The position numbers and the translations under genes are program-made. DNA of 12,845 nucleotides from CAZMUQ01 sp964569845 (lineage in GTDB: Archaea; Thermoproteota; Bathyarchaeia; Hecatellales; Hecatellaceae). The notes beneath the pieces are model-generated. The model saw only the letters and a list, made by a program, of their open reading frames with translations. It was not told the origin of the DNA and did no database searches. The DNA is taken from the NCBI GenBank assembly GCA_964569845.1, contig CAZMUQ010000031.1, forward strand, positions 1-12,845, in the 5' to 3' direction. Below, piece by piece: positions 5,521 through 12,769 of this stretch. Position 1 is the stretch's first letter; every line of letters starts with the position of its first letter.

Positions 5521-5754
5521 ATGCTTAAGAAAAATGTTTTTGAAGTTTTCCTTAAAAACCTAAACCTTTTTTATAGATCCCTAGAGAAACTTCTTGGAAA
5601 AAAAGGTGCAGAAGTATATCTATCAAGAGTTATTAGATGCTTAGCTGTAGAAAAAGGTAAGTATGAAAGTATTAAAGTGGATAAAATCATTAAAGAACTT
5701 AAGAGAGGTAGAAAAGGGAGTGCCTTAGAATTTTTAATTGAAATTTTACTCTAG
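5521..5754 (+). CDS. Small helical hypothetical protein (possibly longer)
   Basis: 77 residues from the first ATG, probably the C-terminal part of a protein of roughly 120-130 residues (see the frameshifted upstream part). The sequence looks all-helical, with leucine/isoleucine at regular spacing: a helix FEVFLKNLNLFYRSLEKLLG, a turn GKKG, a helix AEVYLSRVIRCLAVEKG, then a basic helix IIKELKRGRKGS and a hydrophobic end ALEFLIEILL. The layout vaguely resembles small archaeal helical families of unknown function such as DUF3227, but I cannot confirm this. There is no ribosome binding site at the ATG, which also points to a start further upstream. It is convergent with the aldehyde oxidoreductase gene, 9 nt away. 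Confidence 0.55.
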   Translation: MLKKNVFEVFLKNLNLFYRSLEKLLGKKGAEVYLSRVIRCLAVEKGKYESIKVDKIIKELKRGRKGSALEFLIEILL

Positions 5755-5763
5755 ACAACAATT

Positions 5764-7605
5764 TTATTCCCAAAGTTCTTTGGCCTGTTTTTCTAAACCT
5801 AGGCTTAAAAGCTTATTTTTTAATGGCTTACCTGTACTCCAATCTAAATCTCTAATTTTGTAATATTTTTTAAGCATATCATCAATGTTTGGAGAGTACC
5901 CTAAAGTTGCACCATCCTTAAGTGGTTTAGTTAGGCGGCTTGGCAGCTTTTCATCTTCCCTTTTCATTCCAAGCTTAATGTTTATGCATCTCTTAAGATT
6001 GTATATTCTTTCGCCAGCTATGTTTAATTCTAAAGGAGTCAACTGAAAACCTGTAACAGCATTATAAAGGCTTGTAATTGTTGTTAAGGAAAGTGGTGAA
6101 AATTTACATAAAATTAATGAGTCAAAAACTTCCCTAACATTTTGAAACTTAACCATCATCCTAATTTTCCCTTCAGACTCATCAAATCTTTCCGATGGGA
6201 ATATCTCCAATTCTGGTAGACTTGTTGTAGTAACATCAATAAGGTAGTAATCTGGTCTTAAATGGCATCCACCCCTGCTCCCAGTAACGTAAGATAAAGC
6301 TTGCATTGAGAAAGCTCTAGGCTCATGCATTGGAATCTCAAGTCCCTTAACATGACATAACTCATCTTGGCTTATGCCAAGTCTTAAACCGATATTTTTA
6401 ACACCTTCAGCTAAAAGATCGCCTATACTAACCCTTTTAGCAATTTTTTCAATCAAACTTATGATCTTACTAGAATCACCATAATCAATCCCGCCATTAA
6501 ATTCTTTATTTGCCAGAAAACCTTCCTTATAAAGGTAGATTGAAAATGCTAAAACAACACCAGTTGATATTATATCAAGCCCGTAAACATTGCATAGATG
6601 ATGAATTTTAATAATGTCATCTAAACTGAAAATTCCGCAAAGAGGTCCAAGAGAAATTAATGCTTCATATCCTACAGTATCAACATATTCTATACCATTC
6701 TTGCCATACAGAATCTTTTTACCGCAACCTATAGGACAGCCTGCACATGGTTCATCCTTAACATAATAGTTTAGCTTTAAAGTTCTACCAGAAACTTTAA
6801 TCATAGGAAAGATTGTTGAACTAAAATAGTAGGCAGGAGTATCCCCAAAACCATAACCAACGGAAACATACCCTGCAGGACTATACTCTTTAATTAAGTA
6901 AATAAATGGGTTTAACTTAATTTCATTTAAAGCTAAATCAACATACCCCTTCAAATCATCAATCTTAGCTATTGGTGGTTTTCTACTACCATAAACAGCA
7001 ACAGCTTTAAGCTTCTTAAAACCCATAACAGCACCAAAACCACATCTACCAGCAGCTCTACCATTATCATTTAACACGCAAGAATATTTTACAAGATTCT
7101 CACCAGCAGGACCAATACATGCAACATAAACTTTTCCACCTACTTCCCTTTTAATTGCATCCATAGTTTCATAAGTTGAAAAACCCCAAAGATGAGATGC
7201 ATCTCTAAACTCAACACCACCTTCTCCAACTAAAAGATAAGCAGGCTTCTCTAATGAACCAATAATTAAAATACCATCATAACCTGTCTGCTTTAAGAAA
7301 AAGGGGAAATATCCTCCTGAAGTTGATTCACCCCATAAACCTGTTAAAGGGGACTTTCCCGCTAACGCATATCTACTTGAGAGAGGAACAATTGTACCTG
7401 TAAATGGGCCTGTTAGAAAAAGTAGAGGAGCTTCAGGAGATAGCAGATTTAGGTCTAAAGTTAAATAATCGTAAAGTATTGAAGCTGCAAGCCCTGTTCC
7501 ACCAATAAAACTTCTAATCTCACTATCCTTAATTTCAACTTTAGAAAAGTTTTTTCTTGATAAGTTAACTTGCAAAATTTTTCCATGGAAGCCTCCAACA
7601 ACCAT
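5764..7605 (-). CDS. aor: Aldehyde:ferredoxin oxidoreductase (tungsten)
   Basis: Tungstopterin enzyme that oxidises aldehydes to carboxylic acids and passes electrons to ferredoxin in the cytoplasm. It has 613 residues, the normal family length. The N-terminal domain 1 (residues 6-205) begins with GFHGKILQVNLS and carries TGPFTGT and the pterin-contacting AGRCGFGAVMGFKKLK (186-201). The [4Fe-4S] cluster ligands are Cys287, Cys290 and Cys294 (CAGCPIGC) plus Cys500 in DSLILC. Other family regions are YEALISLGPLCG (313-324) and the histidine-containing GSRGGCHLRPDYY (442-454). No signal peptide is present. The ATG at 7605 lies 1 nt after the stop of the upstream alcohol dehydrogenase and has the ribosome binding site GAGGTGG inside that gene, so translation is coupled. 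The natural aldehyde is unknown, but the neighbour suggests that it comes from an alcohol. Confidence 0.96.
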   Translation of the reverse strand: MVVGGFHGKILQVNLSRKNFSKVEIKDSEIRSFIGGTGLAASILYDYLTLDLNLLSPEAPLLFLTGPFTGTIVPLSSRYALAGKSPLTGLWGESTSGGYFPFFLKQTGYDGILIIGSLEKPAYLLVGEGGVEFRDASHLWGFSTYETMDAIKREVGGKVYVACIGPAGENLVKYSCVLNDNGRAAGRCGFGAVMGFKKLKAVAVYGSRKPPIAKIDDLKGYVDLALNEIKLNPFIYLIKEYSPAGYVSVGYGFGDTPAYYFSSTIFPMIKVSGRTLKLNYYVKDEPCAGCPIGCGKKILYGKNGIEYVDTVGYEALISLGPLCGIFSLDDIIKIHHLCNVYGLDIISTGVVLAFSIYLYKEGFLANKEFNGGIDYGDSSKIISLIEKIAKRVSIGDLLAEGVKNIGLRLGISQDELCHVKGLEIPMHEPRAFSMQALSYVTGSRGGCHLRPDYYLIDVTTTSLPELEIFPSERFDESEGKIRMMVKFQNVREVFDSLILCKFSPLSLTTITSLYNAVTGFQLTPLELNIAGERIYNLKRCINIKLGMKREDEKLPSRLTKPLKDGATLGYSPNIDDMLKKYYKIRDLDWSTGKPLKNKLLSLGLEKQAKELWE

Positions 7606-7606
7606 C

Positions 7607-8704
7607 TTACCACCTCACTATCCTGCCATAATAGGCATCTAAGAAAAGCCTCTTAGCATCATCCATGTTTATTGGTCTTGGAGAAAAAACGGTTGTAACA
7701 TCTTCCAAAGCATATCTTGATAAAATCTCAAGTTTGTTCAAAAACTCCCTTTCATCAATTTTTAAGTCTGAAAGTTTTACTGGAGCATTAATTTCCCTGT
7801 AAAAATTTAAAAAAAGGTTTTCAAGCTCAATTAAAAAATTTTCATCACTTGAAGCTTTAATCCCAAGTTCTTTTGCAAGCTCAACGCATCTATCAGTAGT
7901 TTTAGAGTAGTAACCTACCATGTACGGGATAAATACTCCAACAGATAAGCCATGATGAATATTAAAAATTTTTCCAAGAGAATGTCCTAAAGCATGAGTT
8001 AAACTTGCACCTCCATTGCTAAAAGCAATTCCAGCTAAGGTTGCAGCCTTGTGAACTTTAAATCTAGCCTCCCTATTATCAGGATGCCTCAAAACTTTAG
8101 GTAGCCACTCAAAAACAAGTTTAATAGCCTTAACCGCAAAAACCTCAGTAAACTCTGAGGTTATAGGGCAGGTATAAGAATCAAAAGCATGAGCAAGAAT
8201 ATCTAGGGCTGTACCAATAGTCAAATTTCTAGGTAAACCTACAACCATATCAGGATCTAAAACAGAAAAATCTGGAATGACTTCTGGATGTAAAATTTCA
8301 GCTTTAAATGGAGGCTTAAAACTGTTATCGGTAACAACAATTGCTACTGTTGAATCTGAACCTGTACCGCTTGTAGTTGGAATAGCTAGAAGTAAAGCTT
8401 TTCTTCTTAATAAAAGTGGAATAAACGGGTTTACATCTTTTAAGCTTATTTCAGGTCTCTCGTAGAGTATCCATGAAGCTTTAGCAGTATCAATATGGGA
8501 ACCACCACCAACAGCAATTATGAGGTCTGGCTGAAAATTTAGCATCTCCTTAGAGCATTCAAAAATTTTTTCAAGAGGAGCTTCAGGCTCAACCTTATCC
8601 CAAACATAAACCTGGAAGCCGTTAAGCTTTAAAATGGATTCAACCTTGGAGGCAAGATGTCTAATAGTTTTATCTGTAACAATAAAAGCTTTTTTTTCTC
8701 TCAA
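7607..8704 (-). CDS. Iron-containing alcohol dehydrogenase (main frame)
   Basis: Group III, metal-dependent alcohol dehydrogenase; interconverts an alcohol and an aldehyde or ketone with NAD(P). Visible motifs are the nucleotide-binding GGGSHIDTAK (66-75), PTTSGTGSD (109-117), metal ligands Asp168 and His172 (ALDILAHAFDSY), His237 and His251 (THALGHSLGKIFNIHHG). This part alone has 365 residues starting from TTG at 8704, but it lacks the N-terminal region of the family. That region is encoded just upstream in another frame (8705-8870), and the two frames meet in an A8 run at 8690-8697. With seven A the protein would be 420 residues. The following gene is aldehyde:ferredoxin oxidoreductase, so the pair likely forms an alcohol-aldehyde-acid route. 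Family assignment is certain; the substrate is not. Confidence 0.93.
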   Translation of the reverse strand: MREKKAFIVTDKTIRHLASKVESILKLNGFQVYVWDKVEPEAPLEKIFECSKEMLNFQPDLIIAVGGGSHIDTAKASWILYERPEISLKDVNPFIPLLLRRKALLLAIPTTSGTGSDSTVAIVVTDNSFKPPFKAEILHPEVIPDFSVLDPDMVVGLPRNLTIGTALDILAHAFDSYTCPITSEFTEVFAVKAIKLVFEWLPKVLRHPDNREARFKVHKAATLAGIAFSNGGASLTHALGHSLGKIFNIHHGLSVGVFIPYMVGYYSKTTDRCVELAKELGIKASSDENFLIELENLFLNFYREINAPVKLSDLKIDEREFLNKLEILSRYALEDVTTVFSPRPINMDDAKRLFLDAYYGRIVRW

Positions 8705-8870
8705 ACATAGCTGAAGTTATTGTAATCAGAAAGTTTAAGGCAAAAGAACCCATAAAAATCCTTGGACAAAGAAAAAGGCTTGTAATTCCAGCAGTATCGT
8801 AAGAGTAAGCTGCTTGGAAAAAGTATCTAACTTCGGGTTTATATAAAGCCCATTTATTATTAGTTGACAA
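8705..8870 (-). pseudogene. N-terminal part of the alcohol dehydrogenase, other frame
   Basis: This frame starts with TTG at 8870, five bases after a GGTG ribosome binding site (8876-8879), and encodes KWALYKPEVRYFF ... CPRIFMGSFALNFL. The latter matches the 'P-x-x-x-x-G-x-x-A-L' region that precedes the cofactor domain in this enzyme family. It then reads MFERKK and leaves the frame in the A8 run, ending at 8670 as written. Deleting one A gives MFERKKAFIVTDK, continuous with the main frame. So this is one gene, 7607-8870, split by a one-base excess. Confidence 0.7.
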
Positions 8871-8890
8871 GATTACACCAAAAGTTAATC

Positions 8891-8899
8891 TTATATTGC
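8891..8899 (-). promoter_or_regulatory. TATA box of the alcohol dehydrogenase operon
   Basis: AGCAATATAAG on the minus strand lies about 25 nt before the TTG at 8870. A second candidate, CTTTAAGG at about 8915-8922, would give a leader of about 20 nt that includes the GGTG ribosome binding site and therefore fits better with its use. Confidence 0.35.
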
Positions 8900-9030
8900 T
8901 TAAGAATAAGTCTTTCCTTAAAGTCTAAAATCTTTAAGATAGTATAAGTTTTTCAGCTAACCACCAAGAATACTAGATAAAGAAAAATTGCAACACCCGA
9001 TTTATAACACACAAATAGACAGAATCGTTA

Positions 9031-9050
9031 TTCGAAAAGCTTAAATTTAC
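9031..9050 (+). promoter_or_regulatory. Promoter of the thermosome genes
   Basis: A purine-rich element CGAAAA (9033-9038) followed by GCTTAAATTTAC (9039-9050) looks like an archaeal BRE plus TATA box. The predicted transcript start is near 9070, giving a leader of about 95 nt. The rest of the divergent gap 8900-9163 holds only the leader repeat listed separately. Confidence 0.5.
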
Positions 9051-9075
9051 CCTTACTATTTAAGATTTCAGAATC

Positions 9076-9113
9076 AACCTAAACTGTTGGTGTTGCTAGT
9101 AAAGGTTTAGGTT
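9076..9113 (+). repeat. 9-bp inverted repeat in the thermosome leader
   Basis: AACCTAAAC (9076-9084) and GTTTAGGTT (9105-9113) are perfect inverted copies around a 20-nt loop. They lie at or just after the predicted transcript start and well before the ribosome binding site. This could be an operator for a heat-shock regulator or a hairpin at the mRNA 5' end. Confidence 0.5.
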
Positions 9114-9163
9114 TTATTTTTAGGAAGATTAAATTAGGAAAGTTTTTAGGAGGTTGATGAAAT

Positions 9164-10837
9164 ATGGCTACAACAGCTCAAGCTATACCAGCAGTAACTG
9201 AGTCAGGCCAACCTATCCTTATTCTTAAAGAGGGAACAACACAAACTAAAGGAAGGGAAGCACAAAGAAACAACATTATGGCTGCTAAGGTTATAGCTGA
9301 GATGGTTAGAACTAGTCTTGGTCCACGTGGAATGGATAAAATGCTTATTTCAAGTTTTGGTGATGCAACAATAACTAATGATGGTGCAACAATCCTAAAA
9401 GAGATGGATATTCAGCATCCAGCTGCTAAAATGATGGTTGAAGTTGCGAAGGCTACAGACCATGAAGTTGGTGATGGGACAACAACAGTTGTTATCCTTG
9501 CAGGAGCGTTACTTGAAAGAGCTGAAAACCTCATTAGCAGAAATATTCATCCAACAATTATAGTTGATGGTTTTAATAAGGCTGCTGAAAAAGCCTTAGA
9601 AATTGCAAACAACATTGCAATCGAGGTTAACCCAACAGATAAGGAGATTCTTAAGAAGGTTGCAATGACAGCTATGGCAAGTAAGCTTGTATCAGAAAAT
9701 AGGGAATTTCTTGCAGACTTAGCTGTTGATGCAGTTTTGCAGGTTGTTCAGAAGGTTAATGGAAAATATAAGGTTGAGATAGATGACATTAAAGTTGAAA
9801 AGAAGGCTGGAGCATCAATAACGGATACAAAACTTATTAGGGGAGTAGCCTTAGATAAGGAAGTTGTTCATCCAGGAATGCCCAAGATTGTAAGAAATGC
9901 TAAAATAGCCTTACTTGATTGCCCACTTGAAATCGAGAAAACCGAGATCGATGCAAAAATACACATTGAAACACCGGAGCAGATGAAGGCTTTTCTTGAT
10001 GAGGAGACTAGGATGCTTAGGGAGATGGTTGAGAAGGTTAAGAGTGCTGGTGCTAATGTTTTATTCTGCCAAAAAGGGATAGATGACATGGCCCAGCACT
10101 TTTTAGCTAAGGCGGGAATACTAGCCGTTAGAAGAGTTAAACAATCTGATATGGAAAAATTAGCTAAAGCTACTGGTGGAAGAATAATTACAAACCTTGA
10201 AATGTTAACTCCAGACGACCTTGGGTATGCTGAACTTGTTGAAGAAAGAAAGCTTGGAGAAGATAAGTGGACCTTTGTTGAAGGATGTAAAAATCCAAGA
10301 TCATTAACTATACTTGTACGTGGCGGTAATGATAGGGTTGTGGATGAAGCTGAAAGAAGCCTTCATGATGCTATTTGCGTAATTAGGAATGTTATCCATA
10401 AGCCTAAGATTACCGCTGGTGGAGGAGCACTTGAAGCTGAGCTTGCTCTTCAACTTAAAAGCTGGGCTCAATCACTCTCAGGTAGAGAGCAGCTTGCAGC
10501 TTTAGAATTTGCTGAAGCATTAGAAACAATACCCTTAACATTAGCCGAGAATGCCGGGCTTGATACAATAGATATCCAAGTTGAACTTAGATCCAAACAT
10601 GAAAAGGGCGAAAAATGGGCTGGAGTAGATGTTTTTGAAGGTAAAGTTAAGGATATGACTAAGATTGACATTTATGAGCCGCTACTTGTTAGGGAACAGA
10701 TAATAAAGTCTGCTGTTGAAGCTGCATCAATGATACTTAGAATAGATGATGTAATAGCAGCAGCAAGAATGAAAGAAACAACACCACCAAGTAAAACTGG
10801 AGCTGGAGAAGAGGAAAAAACATCCGAGTTTGATTAA
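9164..10837 (+). CDS. thsA: Thermosome (group II chaperonin) subunit 1
   Basis: ATP-driven protein-folding chaperonin of the archaeal cytosol, homologous to eukaryotic CCT. It has 557 residues. The equatorial domain is about 1-150 plus 405-530, with nucleotide-binding motifs LGPRGMDKML (52-61), TNDGATIL (71-78), GDGTTTVV (103-110) and GGGALEAEL (419-427). The intermediate domain is about 150-217 and 370-405, the apical domain about 218-370. The C-terminal tail is short and acidic (GAGEEEKTSEFD), without GGM repeats. The start ATG at 9164 follows AGGAGGT at 9148-9154. It is followed after 43 nt by a second subunit, so both should be made together for a mixed ring. Long identical DNA tracts are shared with that paralogue. 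The alpha/beta naming is arbitrary here. Confidence 0.98.
   Translation: MATTAQAIPAVTESGQPILILKEGTTQTKGREAQRNNIMAAKVIAEMVRTSLGPRGMDKMLISSFGDATITNDGATILKEMDIQHPAAKMMVEVAKATDHEVGDGTTTVVILAGALLERAENLISRNIHPTIIVDGFNKAAEKALEIANNIAIEVNPTDKEILKKVAMTAMASKLVSENREFLADLAVDAVLQVVQKVNGKYKVEIDDIKVEKKAGASITDTKLIRGVALDKEVVHPGMPKIVRNAKIALLDCPLEIEKTEIDAKIHIETPEQMKAFLDEETRMLREMVEKVKSAGANVLFCQKGIDDMAQHFLAKAGILAVRRVKQSDMEKLAKATGGRIITNLEMLTPDDLGYAELVEERKLGEDKWTFVEGCKNPRSLTILVRGGNDRVVDEAERSLHDAICVIRNVIHKPKITAGGGALEAELALQLKSWAQSLSGREQLAALEFAEALETIPLTLAENAGLDTIDIQVELRSKHEKGEKWAGVDVFEGKVKDMTKIDIYEPLLVREQIIKSAVEAASMILRIDDVIAAARMKETTPPSKTGAGEEEKTSEFD
9980..10141 (+). repeat. Tract shared with thermosome 2 (116 + 35 bp identical)
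   Basis: Positions 9980-10095 are identical in DNA to 11664-11779, and 10107-10141 to 11791-11825, with no third-position change. The first tract covers residues 273-311 of the apical domain. Neighbouring parts of the two genes differ at many sites, so this looks like recent gene conversion. Confidence 0.85.
10702..10769 (+). repeat. 68-bp tract shared with thermosome 2
   Basis: Identical in DNA to 12389-12456, encoding the C-terminal equatorial segment IKSAVEAASMILRIDDV. Identity stops where the variable tails begin. It is a second likely conversion tract. Confidence 0.8.
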
Positions 10838-10880
10838 AAATAAAAGTTTTCTACCTAATTAATTGGAGGTGTAAAAAGGT

Positions 10881-12515
10881 ATGAGCCAAACAATCCCTGT
10901 TTTAATTTTAAAAGAGGGTACAGGTAGAACTAGAGGACGTAACGCCTTAAGAAATAACATTATGGCTGCAAGAATTGTTGGAGAAATTTTACGTAGTACT
11001 CTTGGTCCACGTGGAATGGATAAAATGCTTGTCGACAGCTTAGGAGATATAACTGTAACCAATGATGGTGCAACAATCCTAAAAGAGATTGATGTTGAAC
11101 ATCCAGCTGCTAAAATGATGGTTGAAGCTGCTAAAACCCAAGATCAGGTTGTTGGTGATGGAACAACAACAGTTGTTGTTTTAGCTGCTGAACTTTTAAA
11201 GAGAGCTGAAGAACTTATAGACCAAAATATTCATCCAACTGTTGTTGTTGGGGGATTTAGAAAAGCTGCAAACTACTGTTTAGAAGAGCTTGAGAAAATG
11301 GCTATCCCCATAGATATTAATGATAGGGATATGCTTAGGAAGGTTGCTGAAACAGCTATACGTAGCAAATCTGCTACCGTTGCAAAAGATTTAATTATTG
11401 ATATGGCTATTGAGGCTATCAGAAGTATTGCTGAAAAAAGAGATGATAAATGGGTTGCTGATGTGGATCAAGTTCAGATAATTAAGAAGCATGGTGGAAG
11501 CTTAGCTGATACAAAGCTTATCAATGGCTTAGTCATTGATAAAGAGGTTGTTCATCCAGCAATGCCTAAAGTTATAAGAAATGCTAAAATAGCCTTAGTT
11601 GATGCACCACTAGAAGTTGAAAAAACTGAGATTAGCGCTGAAATAAGGATTAGAGATCCAGCTCAGATGAAGGCTTTTCTTGATGAGGAGACTAGGATGC
11701 TTAGGGAGATGGTTGAGAAGGTTAAGAGTGCTGGTGCTAATGTTTTATTCTGCCAAAAAGGGATAGATGACATGGCCCAATATTTCCTAACTAAGGCGGG
11801 AATACTAGCCGTTAGAAGAGTTAAAAAGTCTGATATGGAAAAGCTTGCAAGAGCTACCGGTGGAAGAATAGTTACAAACCTTGAAGACCTTAAAACTGCT
11901 GAACTTGGAGAAGCTGAACTTGTTGAAGAAAGAAAGATTGGAGAAGACAAAATGGTCTTTGTTGAAGGATGTAAAAATCCAAAGTCTGTTGCAATATTAA
12001 TACGTGGTGGGCTTGAAAGATACGTTGATGAGATTGAACGCTCAATCCACGACTCACTATCAGTTGTTTCAGATGTTTATGAGTACAGTAAGGTTGTTGC
12101 TGGTGGAGGAGCTGTTGAAGCTGAACTTGCAAAAAGACTTAGGGAATATGCTAGAAAGGTTGGCGGTAGAGAGCAACTTGCAATAGAAGCTTTTGCTGAT
12201 ACATTAGAAGTTATACCTAGAACGTTGGCTGAAAACGCTGGGCTTGACCCTGTTGATATTCTTGTTGAGCTTAGAGCTTCTCATGAAAAAGCTGACGGAT
12301 TATGGTATGGTGTAAATGTTTTTGAAGGTAAAGTTGTAGACATGATGAAGCTTAATGTTATCGAGCCTATGAAAGTTAAAGAGCAAGCAATAAAGTCTGC
12401 TGTTGAAGCTGCATCAATGATACTTAGAATAGATGATGTAATAGCAGCAGCAAGAACAAAACCTGAAAAGGAAAAAGGCGGAGCGAGTGGAGCAGGCGGA
12501 ATGCCCGAATATTAA
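10881..12515 (+). CDS. thsB: Thermosome (group II chaperonin) subunit 2
   Basis: Second chaperonin subunit, 544 residues, with the same three-domain layout: LGPRGMDKML at 41-50, TNDGATIL at 60-67, GDGTTTVV at 92-99, a GGGAVEAEL motif in the C-terminal equatorial part, and an apical domain sharing the sequence QMKAFLDEETRMLREM with subunit 1. The C-terminal tail GGASGAGGMPEY has the glycine-methionine end typical of thermosomes, projecting into the central cavity; subunit 1 lacks it. The start ATG at 10881 follows GGAGGTG (10864-10870). The 43-nt gap from subunit 1 has no strong TATA box, so a common transcript is likely. The arrangement indicates a tandem duplication kept similar by conversion, or two old paralogues placed side by side. 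Confidence 0.98.
   Translation: MSQTIPVLILKEGTGRTRGRNALRNNIMAARIVGEILRSTLGPRGMDKMLVDSLGDITVTNDGATILKEIDVEHPAAKMMVEAAKTQDQVVGDGTTTVVVLAAELLKRAEELIDQNIHPTVVVGGFRKAANYCLEELEKMAIPIDINDRDMLRKVAETAIRSKSATVAKDLIIDMAIEAIRSIAEKRDDKWVADVDQVQIIKKHGGSLADTKLINGLVIDKEVVHPAMPKVIRNAKIALVDAPLEVEKTEISAEIRIRDPAQMKAFLDEETRMLREMVEKVKSAGANVLFCQKGIDDMAQYFLTKAGILAVRRVKKSDMEKLARATGGRIVTNLEDLKTAELGEAELVEERKIGEDKMVFVEGCKNPKSVAILIRGGLERYVDEIERSIHDSLSVVSDVYEYSKVVAGGGAVEAELAKRLREYARKVGGREQLAIEAFADTLEVIPRTLAENAGLDPVDILVELRASHEKADGLWYGVNVFEGKVVDMMKLNVIEPMKVKEQAIKSAVEAASMILRIDDVIAAARTKPEKEKGGASGAGGMPEY
11664..11825 (+). repeat. Copy of the shared apical-domain tract
   Basis: This is the partner of 9980-10141, at an offset of 1684 bp, with the same two identical blocks of 116 and 35 bp separated by an 11-bp divergent gap. 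Confidence 0.85.
12389..12456 (+). repeat. Copy of the shared C-terminal tract
   Basis: Partner of 10702-10769, 68 bp identical, at an offset of 1687 bp. Confidence 0.8.
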
Positions 12516-12532
12516 ACATAAAGCAAAAAAAA

Positions 12533-12578
12533 TATTTTTAAATTTTTTAACCAAAAATAAATATTAACACCCTTTTTC
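12533..12578 (+). terminator. T-rich terminator of the thermosome operon
   Basis: Shortly after the stop codon come T-runs TATTTTTA (12533-12540) and ATTTTTTAA (12542-12550), then CCTTTTTC (12571-12578). Such consecutive T-tracts are the usual archaeal termination signal. No strong hairpin precedes them. Confidence 0.5.
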
Positions 12579-12581
12579 TAA

Positions 12582-12594
12582 AGAATAATTAAAG
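12582..12594 (+). promoter_or_regulatory. TATA-like box of the tRNA gene
   Basis: AGAATAATTAAAG lies about 35 nt before the tRNA, so transcription would begin a few bases before the mature 5' end, as expected for archaeal tRNA genes. Confidence 0.4.
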
Positions 12595-12623
12595 CAAACC
12601 ACTTCTTCTGTAAAGTTACTAAT

Positions 12624-12725
12624 GCCGGGGTGGCTGAGTGGACTAAAGCGCGGGCCTTGAGTCTAAAGGGGAAGACAGCCCGTGGGCCCTTGGGGCCCGC
12701 ATGGGTTCAAATCCCATCCCCGGCG
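12624..12725 (+). tRNA. tRNA-Ser (UGA) with a 15-nt intron
   Basis: The acceptor stem GCCGGGG (12624-12630) pairs with CCCCGGC (12718-12724). The D arm is GCT...AGC, the anticodon stem CGGGC (12651-12655) with GCCCG (12678-12682), and the T arm ATGGG-TTCAAAT-CCCAT. The long variable arm GGGCCC-TTG-GGGCCC shows a class II tRNA (Ser or Leu). The anticodon TGA is at 12658-12660. Discriminator G at 12725 fits serine rather than leucine. The anticodon loop has 22 instead of 7 bases, which is explained by an intron at the canonical 37/38 site, 12662-12676. A small bulge-helix-bulge can be drawn with CTT of the loop pairing with AAG of the intron, though only three of four central pairs form. The 3' CCA is not encoded. 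GC content is high. Confidence 0.93.
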
Positions 12726-12752
12726 TCAAATACATCTTTCCTTTAAACGCTG

Positions 12753-12760
12753 AATATACC
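12753..12760 (+). promoter_or_regulatory. TATA box of the last, partial gene
   Basis: AATATACC is centred about 23-25 nt before the ATG at 12779, which fits leaderless transcription of the reading frame that runs off the window. Confidence 0.4.
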
Positions 12761-12769
12761 TATTATTGA

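Noticed and set aside
8670..8870. 66-residue frame as a separate small gene
   Set aside because: Its sequence matches the N-terminal region of the alcohol dehydrogenase and joins it at the A8 run, so it is treated as part of that gene.
9157..9159. ATG upstream of the thermosome 1 start
   Set aside because: It is out of frame with the chaperonin; ATG 9164 is in frame and properly spaced from AGGAGGT.
9868..10089. Antisense frames inside the thermosome genes (also 10468-10671, 10859-11062, 11663-11950, 11890-12132)
   Set aside because: They are shadows of strongly conserved chaperonin codons; their peptides are low-complexity serine- or glutamine-rich strings with no start signals.
12004..12186. 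60-residue plus-strand frame inside thermosome 2
   Set aside because: It is an alternate frame of a clearly conserved coding region.
12624..12725. tRNA read as leucine
   Set aside because: The long variable arm allows Leu or Ser, but the anticodon TGA and discriminator G both indicate serine.
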